This document shows, one piece after another, positions 52,761-64,000 of a stretch of DNA of 64,000 nucleotides (within the stretch, counting starts at the first letter, position 1; each line of letters opens with the position of its first letter). This DNA is from Cymodocea nodosa (lineage: Eukaryota > Streptophyta > Magnoliopsida > Alismatales > Cymodoceaceae), in contig CM072336.1 of assembly GCA_036874045.1 (NCBI GenBank), forward strand, positions 8,212,501-8,276,500, given 5' to 3'. The notes below the pieces were generated by a model. The model did no database searches, was not told the origin of the DNA, and was given only the letters and a program-made list of their open reading frames with translations. The translations under genes were made by a program, and so were the position numbers.

Positions 52761-53399
52761 CTCGACAAATTATTTTCTTAAAAACTCGTATAGTTATGTG
52801 TTTATAGTTTATTAAAGTCAGTGACTTATCCTTTAGAACTTAAGTTTGCACATGAGTTGTCATTCTATTCTCTAGTGATTGTTGCTCGATAAGTTATAAA
52901 AACAACTATCTAAATCATTATTTATTATTATTATTCTTGTAGACTCATGTCAACAATTCATATAATTAAGTCACTGAAGTTCAACAACTTAAAGACTTAG
53001 GAACTAAGACGTCCAATCGATGAGCATTCAGGTAAAACTTAATTTACCGAATCTTAAGGCATATTCCGAGAACTTATCAGAATACCTGCTAAAGATTAAA
53101 ACCAACTTACCAAATATAATTCAAAATTCAGAACTTATTTTGCAGATCTTTAGATTTCCTTATTGCAAAATCATTGTTAAGGCAAGGGAACAGCAAGATG
53201 GAAGAACAATTAGATACACTCAAAATTAACAAAAACCAAGGAAGAAATTAAAGTTCTCATATTCAAAAATCAATGTGAAATAAAAACTAAGAAATGCACA
53301 AAGGGGAGCAAGCAAGAAAGTAGTTAGAACTTTCAAGCCACAACTCTCTACAACATGAATTTGTGGTGATTCATTTCTCTAGAGGAGAAATTCCAAAGA

Positions 53400-53995
53400 T
53401 GAGGTTCTAGAGCATTCAACAAGAAGACTCACAAGGAGTTGTTTTCATGGAGTGAACTTTTGTCTCTATGTTTTTTGTCTTTAGGTGAATTACTATGGTA
53501 ATTTCTAAATGCTCATGTGTTTAATTTGCTTGCTTCATAGGTTTTTATCTGTAAAAATCTATCTTACTAAGGAGTGGTGAGGCATATTCTCAAATTTGGG
53601 GATTTGAGAACTTGGTATGGTTGGTGCCTTGTACTTGGTTTAGGTGTGTAGTCAAAAAACACCATCATGGTTGGGTGTGTAGCTATAGAAACACTAGTAT
53701 AAGAATTTGGGAACTCTTGTAAAGGTTGATATTCAACTTTAAAAAATATCATTTAGTAAAATTCTCAAGGTTAGAACCTTGAGGAGTGGATTAGCCTATT
53801 TGGGTGAACCACTATAAATATCCTTGTATTCTTTTATTTTTGCTGTAATATTTTTTTAAGGTGCTTTGTGAAAATTACATAAGTGATAATTGATAAACTC
53901 TTATTCAAATACTAAAGTGAATTAAAATTAGTCATAATTTAATAAAAACTCACCATTAACCCCCTTCTAGTGAGTCATTGATCCACAACAAGGAG
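53400..53995 (+). mobile_element. SIRE/Maximus-type copia LTR remnant
   Basis: The order of phrases 'caaggttagaaccttgaggagtgg', 'gggtgaaccactataaata' (TATA), then an AT-rich downstream part and a terminal 'aacccccttctagtgagtcattg' resembles the 3' half of SIRE/Maximus LTRs in monocots. No primer site follows, and the start is undefined. Confidence 0.5.
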
Positions 53996-53999
53996 AAGA

Positions 54000-56060
54000 A
54001 AAAAAAACAACTAAGGAAAAAAGAGACAAATACACAAGCAACATATGTTTGGCAAACTATTTTGACAATATCTATATTGGTAATAATTATGATAAATGAT
54101 TTAAAGCAACAATAATAATGTTCTTGACAAACTTTCACTAAAATTTAAACCAAAAAAGAGGAAAAACTAAGGTGACGCAAGCCAATCCTTTATCACCACA
54201 CAACACAACTCAATGTTGGAAAAAAGCACATGGTGTCCAGCTTTGGCCTTAGCTACGCCTCATTGTTGAGCTTCATACTAGTGCTGAGCATCTATCAAAG
54301 CCTCAGCTAAGTTGCTAAGGGTCTCTTCTATTCCCTTCTCATCTTTGGCCGCTTGAACTAGTGTTTCCTTTATTGCTTTCAATTACAACTCCAACACCAT
54401 TTTCTATTATTTTCTATTTGCTAAGAGTCACCATTTTCCTGCATGTCCATCAATTCCTGTGAGACACTACATAATTCTTCCCTTGTTCGCTATGCTTGTA
54501 ACTTCTTAACTTTGAGCTTGGCCTTCGAAGAAGAATTGTCTACTACCAATTATAACCAAACATCTAGTGACTTATCACAGTAAGTCAACACCGTTGGTAA
54601 AATTCAACGATGACCATAGTTGCCTCCTCATATATAGCAAGCAGACTCTACTTAAAGATATGAAGTTTGTCTTTTGAATAAAGCATTGCTTGGTAGCTAA
54701 AGGGAACCCTGAGATCATAGCAAGAAGTGTTCCTCTGTTCAACATCCACAGTAGGCTATCAAAAAAGAGAGGGGGGTAAAAGAAAGGAAAAGGTAAAGAC
54801 AGATCCTTGGATAGCTGAAGTGAGGGGGAAGGAAGTAGACCTCCAATTGTACCTTGGGTACCGATGCCTTGCTGAATTTAGTCATAGATCCCTAATTAAA
54901 GAAAAAGGATTCATATAATATAATAATAAAAGAAAAGAAAACTAAAGCAAAAAAAAAAAAAAGACTAAAGTGAAAGAAAGAAAAAAAGAAGATGATGAAG
55001 GTCGTCAGTGTGGGAAGTTCTCAAATTATCAACGACCACAACTTTGTACAAAGGAGACTGAAGAAGACTTGCTGAAATCAAGACCGATGTATTAACCACG
55101 TATAGAAGATTACTGCCCCTTGTTTAGCACATATTTCCTCTTCCTCCACAACCCTCTCCACATTTCAGCCCTCAAGCTTGTTGTCACCAAGGTAGGGAAG
55201 CACTGAAAAGGAGGGAGGGATCAAACAAACCTCCTAAGCAGGAGAGTCATCAGCAGTTATGGAGTGCAATATCATGAATGAATGGGAATCCTCTCTCAAG
55301 AACGTGGTTTCCATCCTTATTATGCTTAGGGTTTTGGGAAAATTGCATCCCTGACCCAAGTTCACTTGAAATAGCACTAAATTCTAACAAAACAATATAA
55401 GTAACATTAAACTCAACTCAACAATAGAAAGGAGAATAACATTTGCCCAGCATATAATCATGGCTCTCAATTTAAGTTTCATAATCATATGGATCAAATT
55501 GTGTGTGTATTCTAATTCACCAAATTTTTAATCATTTAACACACTTCTATCATTAAGTACCAAAAACTATTTTTAGCTTGAAAACGATAATAGAACATGA
55601 AATCAATTCTTTGGTGGTTATAAAAAGTTCACAAAAATACCTCATAGGAATACATAATTTGATACTTAACATTAGCCGATAAAGCTTGCCATTCAATATG
55701 TTGCTGCCTCTACGTAGCAAATTACACAAAAAACTTGTGAGCCTTTTAAAGGTTTAAGTGAAGTCGTTATATTGGCAAATGCAAGCATATGAAAAAACTT
55801 ACCTCAACCTTTAGCATTAGGCGTAATGAAACAAGACATATGAGAGGCTATCCAGCAAGATAAGAAGTGTACCAATAACGTGACTGAATATCGCCACAGC
55901 ACTACGTGGTGGTAGACAACACCTAATCTATGGTATAAGTTCGCGAAGGCGACAAGGACTATCACCAGCTTGACTTCGACAATCATCGGTATGATTGAAT
56001 AAATGGTCTCAGGTCGTATGATGCCAACTTCCACATGGGGAATAGCGAACGTACATAACC
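54000..56060. other. Decayed coding-like region, probably retroelement
   Basis: Minus-strand translation of about 54560-54220 gives a lysine/glutamate-rich, coiled-coil-like sequence broken by stops, like the decayed gag-type proteins of plant retroelements. No motif is sharp enough for a family call. Confidence 0.3.
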
Positions 56061-59000
56061 AGAAAGCTAAAAATGCGGTTAAATATGACTCGTCAACTAA
56101 AAGTCAGGGATTGAGGTCAATGGCTAGAATTGGAAAATATGATTGATCGTTAAATAGTGAATGTATCATGTATAGTAGACGTTAAACAACTTATTGAGTT
56201 AGCATTTTTTTTTGTAAAAATATCACGTGAAAATTTGTTGAGTTATAGACTCAAAGGATAAAAGAGAACACGTGAAAACTCGTTGAGTTAAGTTTTATGA
56301 ATGAATTCATTAAGTTAACATATGCACATGTCGAATTTAAAGTTATGAATGCTATATTGTATCATGTGAGTTGTACATGTTTAACTTGTTAAGTTAACAT
56401 AATTGCACTTGTTGAATTGTTAAATTGAATACTAAAGCAACATATTAAGTTAGCATTATAAACTTATATAGTTATAATTTTTGCTCGTAATAAAATTATT
56501 TATTGATTAAATATTTAATATACATCCATTGGTTAAACTGTTAATCAACAAATTTACTTCGTTCATTATCATGTTACTAAATAAACATATCACGTATATG
56601 ACACATGTTGAACTTATTAAGTTAGACTTTTCTATTTTACACATTTAGTTAGTATTAACATAACGTCTTGTTATTACATAATAAAAAAATTTAGATGATA
56701 AAGTTTTAAAATTTGGATGACAAAACTTATTGAGTTAATATTGAATTACAAGATTATTCTATTTTTAAAATTTTAATTATAATTATAATTAAAAAACACA
56801 ATTCATTCCTCTAACCACGTCCACTATCATGCAACACTCATCCCTGGCAACACTCACGTCCGTACTTTTTTTTTTTTTTTTTTACGATAACTTCAAAAAA
56901 AAAACCAAGTGGGGGCCCAACGGAGGTGGAGAGGATCCGACCCACCAAAAAGTGGTGTTCACCGATAAATATAGCACGTAAGCAATGCGAATGGCAAATC
57001 ATGTGGAAAAAGACGTGCACAAAAAAAAAAAAAAAAAGAGAGAGAGAGGGAAAAAGCCCTTTCACCGTTCGCATGGTTGACGCTCGAAAAAATGTCATGA
57101 CCAATCATGTAAAAAAGATGTGATGGTGGAACTTGAAAAAAAGGAAAGGGAAAGAAAGCAAAAAACGAAGAAAGGAAAATAAATGATTTAGCGATCGATG
57201 TACATGCGTGGAAGAAGAGAGATGGTATCTCGACAGTCATGCAAAATAAGGTTGAGTTTGAGAAGTCTATGGTAAACTTTAAAGAAGAAAGAAAATGATT
57301 AAGAAATAAAATAAAAATTTCAATCTAAGGATTTTAAAATTTAAACTCTAGGTAAAGAAACAACGTTCTCTAATAATAATAATAATAAATTAAACAAAAA
57401 AGAAGAAGAGTAATATATATATATATAACAAGTTAAAGCACGGACGCGATTGGACCTTAAGTTTGACTTGACCGATGTTATAATTAATATTCTCCTTCAA
57501 AAAATACGAGTAAATGCATCGATGTGATCGAACCCTAAGTTTGACTTGACCGTGCTATAATTGGTCTTCTCCCTACAAAAAAAGAAAGAAAGATATATAA
57601 TAATATCAACATTCTTATGTATTTGGTTTAACCAAAAATAAAATTAGTCGATATTATTATCAATGAGGCCATACATATATATATGTGGAAAAAAACACAT
57701 AATAGTGGTAGAATATAATAATATCAACATATTTACAAACTTCTAACTCTACTGTTGCCATTTTCTCAGGAATAGTGATAAAATTAAGGAATTTTAGATA
57801 TAAAATATAAATATCTAGGATTAAAAGGAAAATTGTCCAAGCCTTTTTGAGTATGCAATGAAAGAAAAGCCTAAAACTAAAATCATGACATTTTAAAGGT
57901 CCTTATAAAAATTTAAATCAAGTGTCCAAAAAAAAAAAAAAAAGATATATATATAAAAATTAATATCTAAAATATAGTATACTCCTGAGTAAAAGTTTAA
58001 ACTACCTATATGATATATTTTGGTATTATATATATATATATCAAAATGCTAATGGTACATTAATTAGCAAGATCAACAAAAGAAAATACTATAAAATGCT
58101 TAAAATATTAAATGTTCTCCGGTAGGATAGGAGACTAAGCTACTTGATGTCTTCTCATGATGATATAAAAAAAACCAAGGAAAACCTACATTACACATTA
58201 TTTAAAATATTAAAGCAATTGCAATTGGAAAGCTAACCAAATAATATTCGACGTACATGTCTACGAGGTTCAAAGATGGATGGAGGCTCCAATCCGACCC
58301 ACGAACGAGTTAGCTGAATCAATGAATGGTACAAGCAGAGATGTTTGTTTAACGAAAGATTAACTCAAATCCGTCGAGATAATTGCTTTTGGAACGAAAT
58401 GCCTCAAATAAGATCGGGCGGATCTCAGCGTCCGATCGATCGGTCACGGAAGAGCATTGTGGGTTGGAAGATCCAACGGTCAGTCCTTTTTATTTGTCGG
58501 AAATTTTTCTAAAACTAGAACGGCAGAAATGCTTGAACAACCTAAAACACTCTTTCCAGATTTTATGTTGCCGACGTCCTCGGCCGGCAACAAACACCAC
58601 CATAGGTTAACGTAGAATGACGCAGTTCGTCGTTTTTGGAATGCGGCGGCGAGTGTTTTAGTACAACACCACCAATGAGAGGTACAGTTTGATTAATTTA
58701 AGTTTGAGGGATTTGATACGATACCATTTGACTGATGAATATGTGTACGTGGAATTGGTGGGTGCGATGCTGATCTCATGTTACGGACGTCACCGTAATC
58801 AGCTCGTGCACAGATGTTGATGTCATCGTCCATTGTTGTATTTGACTCCGGAACGTCGATCAGGGATGCATCTCACCGTAACGCATAGATCGTCGTCGTC
58901 CATTGTAGCCGTTTAAGAACGGTCGTCGATCAAACGTGGCCGGCCACGAGTGTCCACCACCGTGGAAAAAGCAACACACCGAGTGCCTTGTATTATTATT

Positions 59001-59400
59001 ATTCTTCTTCTTCTTCTTCTTCTTCTTCTTCTTCTTCTAGTGCGGGCGGGCGTGGGTGTGAACCCGTGAAATTTGACGTTTGATCGTGAGCTCGTGGGCA
59101 CGAAACTCGATCTGTCATTTCGAAGGATTCGTCTTAATTTCTGACGATGATCTACGATGAAGAGGCGTTAATTAGTAAGTGTTGTTTTCCAGAAACACCC
59201 GTTAAAGTCGTCGATGCCGTTGTCGTCATCGACGGCGGAGTCTACGCATGGCAGCGATGGTACGCAAGTAGCACTTTGAAAATGTACCGAAAACGCAAGG
59301 GTGATGGCCGAGCCATGCACGTCATTGACGAATTTGCCATCCAGTCAACGATTTCCTCCCCAGTGCCGAATCGATCGCCACTGTAAATACCTCTCAAAAC
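56061..59400. other. Intergenic, no gene recognised
   Basis: AT-rich to about 58250, with gttgagtta-type phrases at 56180-56460, (at)n runs near 57410-57425 and 58030, and A/T homopolymers near 56866-56883 and 57019-57036. From 58250 on the GC content rises toward the SAUR gene. Confidence 0.45.
58992..59037. repeat. Microsatellite (ATT)n(TTC)12
   Basis: Three to four ATT units pass directly into twelve uninterrupted TTC units (59002-59037), about 500 bp ahead of the SAUR start codon. Confidence 0.95.
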
Positions 59401-59533
59401 CAGGGCCCTAATTGTCCTCAAAATGCCTACATACATCGATCATCAGACAACATCAAATCCCCCACGGCCCCCCCCCCCTCGTCCTTCCACCGTCACGACG
59501 AACAGCGTCGACCGCGATCGGAAGCGCACTCCC

Positions 59534-59998
59534 ATGGCCCCGTCGGCAAGAACCATCCGGCACATCGTCCACCTCCTCCAGATGCTCCGACGCTGGCGAG
59601 CTCGCGCCTCAGTTCGCCTCCGTCTGTCGCGTTCGCCGGAGACGCCTCCCTCGGACGTGCCGGCGGGGCACCTTGCGGTGTGCGTGGGGAGCGCCAACAA
59701 GAGGTACGTGGTCCCGACGTCGTACCTGAACCACCCGGTGTTCCGAATCCTCCTCCGCGAGGTGGAGGAGGAGTACGGTTTCAGCTCCCGCCCCGGCCCC
59801 CTCGCGATCCCCTGCGATGAGACCGTCTTCGAGGAGATCCTCCGCTTTCTGGGGGGACCCAAATCGTCGACGAGCTTCGAGTGCCTGGAGGACTTCATGA
59901 TGCAGGTGGGCTGTGGTGGTTCGTGCCGCGCCGCGACTTTCCAGGTCGCCGAGTCCAAGTCCTTGCTCTCCCGTGGCCGGAGTTTCCGAGGGTTGTAG
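59534..59998 (+). CDS. SAUR-family protein (small auxin-up RNA)
   Basis: SAUR proteins promote cell expansion by inhibiting PP2C.D phosphatases, which keeps plasma-membrane H+-ATPase active. The single-exon 154-residue frame has the SAUR domain in its middle: 'DVPAGHLAVCVG' (residues about 59-70), 'RYVVPTSYLNHPVFRILLREVEEEYGF' in relatives' order, then 'GPLAIPCDETVFEEILRFL'. The C-terminal tail extends past the domain by about 40 residues. Lack of introns is normal for the family. The start at 59534 (MAPSARTI) was chosen over an in-frame ATG at 59423, which would add 37 proline-rich residues encoded over a C-homopolymer; the upstream start cannot be excluded. A weak TATA-like tgtaaata lies near 59384. 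High GC is typical of monocot SAURs. Confidence 0.93.
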   Translation: MAPSARTIRHIVHLLQMLRRWRARASVRLRLSRSPETPPSDVPAGHLAVCVGSANKRYVVPTSYLNHPVFRILLREVEEEYGFSSRPGPLAIPCDETVFEEILRFLGGPKSSTSFECLEDFMMQVGCGGSCRAATFQVAESKSLLSRGRSFRGL

Positions 59999-60414
59999 TA
60001 GAAACTTTCAGACTTCTACCACGTGTGGTGTTATCTTTCTGAACTTTTCAGATTTCATCCAAATACCATGACTCGATCACTGTGTTGGGTTATAACTAAA
60101 CCTAGTTTAGGTGCTGCTTTGATGTTAGAATTGTATTTTGACAAATAAATTCTAAATATCTGTGGTTGTAGAAATTGTTTAGGATGATTCTTTTTATACT
60201 AGACTATATATTTTGCATTCGATCTGCAGGTGTCTGTGGTTATGCACCATTTATTTCGTAATATAGCAAAGCTTATTTTCATCTTGAAATAATGGTAGTT
60301 ACGTTACGGTTGGTTTGCTGGGCCTTTCCTTCTCCACCTTTCACATTACAGATCAATCAAAAAATTTGAAGAAGAAACCAAAACAAAACCAAACTATCGA
60401 CGAGAACTTGTTAC
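59999..60414. other. 3' region of the SAUR gene; nothing else seen
   Basis: AT-rich sequence that would include the SAUR 3' UTR. Confidence 0.5.
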
Positions 60415-60996
60415 ATGCATGCCAAATCCACTTCAGACGTCATGGTTGCTATTGGACCACCACTTCCAAAACCAGAGCTTCTTGATCACATTACAGATGG
60501 CTTGGGATATGATTTACTTACATTTCATATCTTTATTAAACATTCATCATGCTGCAACATTCACCAGGCTTACTTGGGACATCCAATGATCGTCACTTCA
60601 GCTTCAGCAATTCGTGCTTCGGCGCATGCTAATTTGGGCCCTTGTCGAATCATAAGGTGGTTTACATGCCTCATCACTTCGTACCATGCTGGTACAACAC
60701 TGATTGATACCCTTCAGGAAGTCCACTGTCAAACCAAACTAGTTGCTTTCCCACCTCCACCTCGAGAAAGTCGCTCCTGTAGTTGGTTGTCTAGACGTCC
60801 GCCACTGAAACCTCACGCACGACGTCACGAACATGGAGAACCCCTTCGGAAAGCCATTTGCCATTCTACTTGTCGTTCTTTCGTCGTTTGTCGAAGCTTT
60901 CTCCATTCAGTGTGTCCTCCTCCTCATGCATCCCCCTCCTCCAAAACCTCAACTCCAACCACAACCTGCCGTCAATCTCTACCAACATCTGACTGA
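60415..60996 (+). other. Open frame of unknown origin, partly copia-gag-like
   Basis: A 193-codon open frame. Residues about 16-32 ('GPPLPKPELLDHITDGLG') resemble the copia gag phrase around 'LLDHILDGLG', but the remainder (His/Ser/Pro/Arg-rich) has no recognisable domain. It is more likely retroelement debris than a gene. Confidence 0.35.
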
Positions 60997-61103
60997 TGCT
61001 CGTTGACTGTGCTTGTCCACGAACTCCTCCATTCTCCACCCACACGCCAAAGGGATGAAGACCAATGGTGGATGTTGAGGAGGTTCCATGGAGCTGTAAC
61101 TAA

Positions 61104-61445
61104 TGGACGGAGGTTTATCTAGGGAGGCAGATCTACGACATTGTGGCTTGCAAGGGGATCAAGAGGCTAGAGCACCACAAGACTGCGGAACAATGGAAGA
61201 AAAGGATCGGCAACATGGGCTTCGAGATGGTGCCGCTGGGATCCAACGCCTCCAAGCAAGCCATCATGCTTCTGGAGTTGTTCACCGGTGGTGATGGATA
61301 CAAAGTTGAGGAGAAAGATGGCTATCTAATGCATGGGTGGCACACAAGGTCACTCATCACCTCCTCCGCTAGGTGCATCCTATGCGCTGAAGCTGCTAGA
61401 GGAGGAGGAGGAACCAGTGGGGGGAATCTCAGCCACCCAATTTGA
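61104..61445 (+). pseudogene. DELLA/GRAS gene fragment, C-terminal (SAW) part
   Basis: DELLA proteins are GRAS-domain repressors of gibberellin signalling. The open frame (61104-61445, after a stop at 61101) reads 'TEVYLGRQI', 'IVACKG', 'GSNASKQA', 'GGDGYKVEEKDGYLMHGWHTR' in relatives' order and 'LITSSA'. This closely follows the last about 88 residues of DELLA proteins such as SLR1/RGA, including the PFYRE-to-SAW end of the GRAS domain. The usual terminal Trp just after 'SA' is replaced by Arg, and the frame runs on for 25 unrelated Gly/Glu-rich residues. No upstream GRAS sequence or DELLA motif was found in the preceding kilobase, so this is an isolated fragment and not a functional regulator. 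Confidence 0.8.
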
Positions 61446-62845
61446 TAGATCTCGACCATTGATTTGTATGGTAGATGGTAGTACTGCACTACTACAAATT
61501 ATTTTGGGGAAGTGAAATTGTAGAATCTTGAATATTTTGTACTTTTTAGACTATTTTTTTCATTTATATTGTAATAATTTTAATAAGTATACTTTTTAAA
61601 TTTATTAATATTATATTTTTTTTTAATATCAAATTACAGATTAATATATCAATTATATAATTTTAAGTAGTATTTTAAAATTTATTTTATTATTTTTTCA
61701 ATTTTCAAATATTCTGTACATTAAATCTCTCATTGGAATTTCAACTTCCTAAGGTGTATTAAATTCTTATAAAAATTTTGATATTCTAAGCATTCTATTT
61801 CCTTTACATTCAAACTTTCTATTTCTTTTCTATTTTAACTTTCTAACGTACACTAAGGTACGTGCAAATTGACATGTCAATCGGGCCAGCCAGACACGGT
61901 CCGATTTATAAAATCGGGCCAGGTTGGGCCTCAAAATTCTGAAATTTTGGCCCACCTGCAAACCAGGCCGGACCGACCAGTGGACCGTGCGATCCTGGCC
62001 CATCCTTTGCACCATCGTGGGTCAGAATCGGCCCGTACTGGCTCGGGCTACAGGCCAGGCTAGGCCGCTTTGTAAAATAAAGTTTTGATTTTTTGGGCCC
62101 ATTGACATGTATACGTGGACATAATAGCTGAAGTTTCATTCCATTTGCTTCTACATAATTAATAAATAGGGAGGAATAGTATCCCCCCCCCCCCCCCTGC
62201 CCCAATCACATTGAAAAACACTGATTTTCTTATCAAAGCAAAAAGAGAACTAAAACTTACACAGAAAAGGATGCAATCATGTGATTCTACTTTTATTACC
62301 AACAAAAATCACACGGTAGTTATAGTGTTTTAAAGATTTAATGGGACAAGGTCCCTATGCATCAGTACGTGCTTCGTAAAAATTTTCATTATCTCAGCCA
62401 CCAACATTCTTAAAGGTTAACTTGTGAGATTTTTCAGCTTGGTAGCTTCCACACCCTATCATGATCCCATTTTTGGATGTTTAGCAACCCTCCTTGACGA
62501 AATTTCTTGAGAAGGGAGGAGGCCTCAACATTGATGTCACAAATGCATCATGCCTGGGTCCCGATCCATTCGACTACCAGAAACACTATTTTGATCATTC
62601 ATTGGTTTCCTATTGCTGCAAGTTCATCACGGACAGATAGTTTTGAATTTTCCGATGTAGTTAGTTAGAGACGAACTTGCAAGCTGATTTACTGATAAAA
62701 TTCTTTTGCAGCCGAAGGTTACACAAATGCTCCTAAAAGAATGTTCGAAACATCAAGAGCTGAATTCATCATCACAACCATGGTCAGTACCTCTTCACTC
62801 AACGTTCTTGTTATCCATCCCCTAGCATTCATGAAATGAATAACA
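61446..62845. other. Intergenic; AT-rich, then GGGCC-rich, then 3' side of the PPR gene
   Basis: 61550-61860 is AT-rich. 61870-62085 is a GC-rich block listed separately, and 62183-62197 is a run of 15 C. The remainder shows no gene and would include the PPR 3' UTR. Confidence 0.45.
61870..62085. repeat. GGGCC-rich palindromic segment, possible DNA-transposon end
   Basis: Many copies of gggcc/ggccc occur in both orientations (for example cgggccagccag, gggcctcaaaatt...aaattttggccc near 61925-61953, ggcccgtactgg). Such composition is common at the subterminal regions of plant hAT-like elements. No matching second end was defined. Confidence 0.45.
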
Positions 62846-64000
62846 TCATAGTACATTCATCAACCCATCCAGGATGAGATCTATTTCTCCATTGTGCCAA
62901 TTTGTCCTGTCCTCTACAAAAAACTCGTGGACAACACCATTCACTTCAATCCAGCTTCTCCCAGAAGGCTTTACACCTTGTTTTCTAATTTTTTTTCTGA
63001 TATCAACAACATCATCCCACCGGTTTTCATTGGCATACATATTAGACAAGAGCACATGAGCTCCACCTGCATGGCCACAGGCATACGTGATCTTCTTTGC
63101 AATGATTTCACCTAATTGTAGGTTGTTGTGAACTCTGCAAGCACTCAACAAAGAGCCCAACATTTCCGAATTGGGTTCCAGTGGCATCTCTACGATAAGC
63201 TTATATGCATCCAACAGGAGTCCAGCCCTGCTTAGAAGATCAATCATACAACCGTAATGTTTTATGTGAGGCTCGACATTGTACTCCCTCACCATTGACG
63301 CAAAGTGTTTCCTACCCTCGTCAACCAATCCAGAGTGGCTACATGCAGAAAGAACCGCAAGGAAGGTGACGGAGTCGGGCAAAGGACCCACTTGTTTCAT
63401 TCTAGCGAACACATCTAACGCAGCAGGACCAGACCCTTGTAATGCTAATCCTGTGATCAAAGATGTCCAAGAATGCAAGTCCCTCGTGTTCATCCTTCCA
63501 AAGATTTCCAAGGCATTACCTGTGCTCCCACATTTGGCATACACATCTATAAGTGAGTTGCTAACGAAGGCGCACCCCACTAACCCAACCTTCTCTGCAT
63601 AAGCGTGCAAAGCTCTTGCATGATCCAAAGAGCCCAAACCAGCACATGCCGACATTGCTGACACCACAGTGGCCACATTAGGCGTAGCAGCAAAATCGGC
63701 ACGTCTCATGTCGTTAAACACCAAGAGGGCTTCTTCACAACAGGCATGGTCAGTCAGACCTGATATCATCGCGGTCCAAGAGACAACATCTCTTTTTGCC
63801 ATTCTGTCGAACAATAGACAAGCATACCGCAGACACCCACAAGCAAAGTACGTGGTCATCAATGCAGTCTGCACAAATGGGTCCGTGTGAAATCCCATAA
63901 CCAATGCATGAGCATGTACAAGCCTCCCCAACCTAAGGCCCGCAGCATCGGGCCCACACGCGCTCAGCAGAAAAGTGTACGTGTGCCTATCCGGAACAAC
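62846..64000 (-). CDS. Pentatricopeptide repeat protein, PLS class, E+ subtype (5' end outside window)
   Basis: PLS-class PPR proteins enter chloroplasts or mitochondria and specify C-to-U RNA editing sites. The frame is open from the window edge (64000) to the stop at 62846, 384 visible residues with no intron. Repeats follow the P-L-S pattern: 'GRLVHAHALVMGF', 'ALMTTYFACGCLRYA', 'RDVVSWTAMISG', 'LIDVYAKCGSTGNALEIF', 'DLHSWTSLITGLALQG', 'VTFLAVLSACSHSGLVDEG' and 'YGCMIDLLSRAGLL'. The C-terminus has the E motif ('LLSACRVHNNLQLGE', 'LLSNMYANENRWDDV') and an E+ extension ('GRSWIEVNGVVHEF' to 'LILDGLMNVL'). It stops there without a DYW deaminase domain. E+ proteins are thought to recruit a separate DYW protein. 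The target transcript cannot be told from this. Confidence 0.94.
   Translation of the reverse strand, partial: VVPDRHTYTFLLSACGPDAAGLRLGRLVHAHALVMGFHTDPFVQTALMTTYFACGCLRYACLLFDRMAKRDVVSWTAMISGLTDHACCEEALLVFNDMRRADFAATPNVATVVSAMSACAGLGSLDHARALHAYAEKVGLVGCAFVSNSLIDVYAKCGSTGNALEIFGRMNTRDLHSWTSLITGLALQGSGPAALDVFARMKQVGPLPDSVTFLAVLSACSHSGLVDEGRKHFASMVREYNVEPHIKHYGCMIDLLSRAGLLLDAYKLIVEMPLEPNSEMLGSLLSACRVHNNLQLGEIIAKKITYACGHAGGAHVLLSNMYANENRWDDVVDIRKKIRKQGVKPSGRSWIEVNGVVHEFFVEDRTNWHNGEIDLILDGLMNVL

Noticed and set aside
58900-59101. Arg-rich minus-strand frame
   Set aside because: The arginine run is only the translation of the TTC microsatellite.
59443-59958. Minus-strand open frame of 171 codons
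   Set aside because: Antisense shadow of the SAUR gene.

Overview
This is nuclear DNA from a flowering plant. Every recognised gene is a plant gene with GT-AG introns: a polyprenol reductase, histone H3.3, an ING1-type PHD protein, a plant TLD-domain protein, a SAUR and a PLS-class PPR protein. A monocot is the likeliest source. The intergenic DNA is very AT-rich, while the 5' exons of the polyprenol reductase, the H3 gene and the whole SAUR are GC-rich, a 5' GC gradient typical of monocots. I cannot name the species from the sequence alone.

Layout. 1-3779 holds a decayed PIF/Harbinger transposon (Myb/SANT-like ORF1 plus DDE transposase). 3783-8124 is intergenic and repeat-derived. 8125-11797 (minus) is an intact six-exon polyprenol reductase gene. 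13042-13981 holds a pair of about 180-bp direct repeats and a minisatellite. 14110-15230 is an unassigned GC-rich island. 16206-16616 (plus) is an intronless H3.3 gene whose upstream region carries a near-consensus Type I histone promoter element, a CCAAT box, a TATA box and three CACGTG boxes. 17560-20060 is an extremely AT-rich block with two degenerate tandem arrays. 20209-22460 is a second Harbinger copy, inverted relative to the first and truncated. 22821-30451 (plus) is a seven-exon ING1 gene whose introns contain two RTE LINE fragments and a copia fragment with a short LTR. 33316-43878 (minus) is a seven-exon TLD-domain gene whose introns contain a decayed copia with two internal tandem duplications, a possible pol III (SINE-like) promoter and an RTE LINE. 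43879-59400 is gene-poor and repeat-rich, with an array of six small hairpins (47184-47640), a perfect 20-bp inverted repeat (51854-51924) and a SIRE-like LTR remnant. 59534-59998 (plus) is a SAUR gene. 61104-61445 is an isolated C-terminal fragment of a DELLA/GRAS gene. 62846-64000 (minus) is the 3' part of a PPR E+ gene that runs off the window.

The genes are separate plant transcription units, not an operon or a cluster. Two have related chromatin roles (H3.3, and the ING1 PHD reader predicted to bind H3K4me3), but they are about 6.6 kb apart with transposon debris between them, so I infer no functional linkage. All exon boundaries were placed by eye from GT/AG sites, reading-phase continuity and remembered family sequences. 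I found no evidence for a new multi-gene system. The most unusual items are the intronless H3.3 gene with an S-phase-type promoter element, the hairpin array, the perfect inverted repeat and the DELLA fragment.
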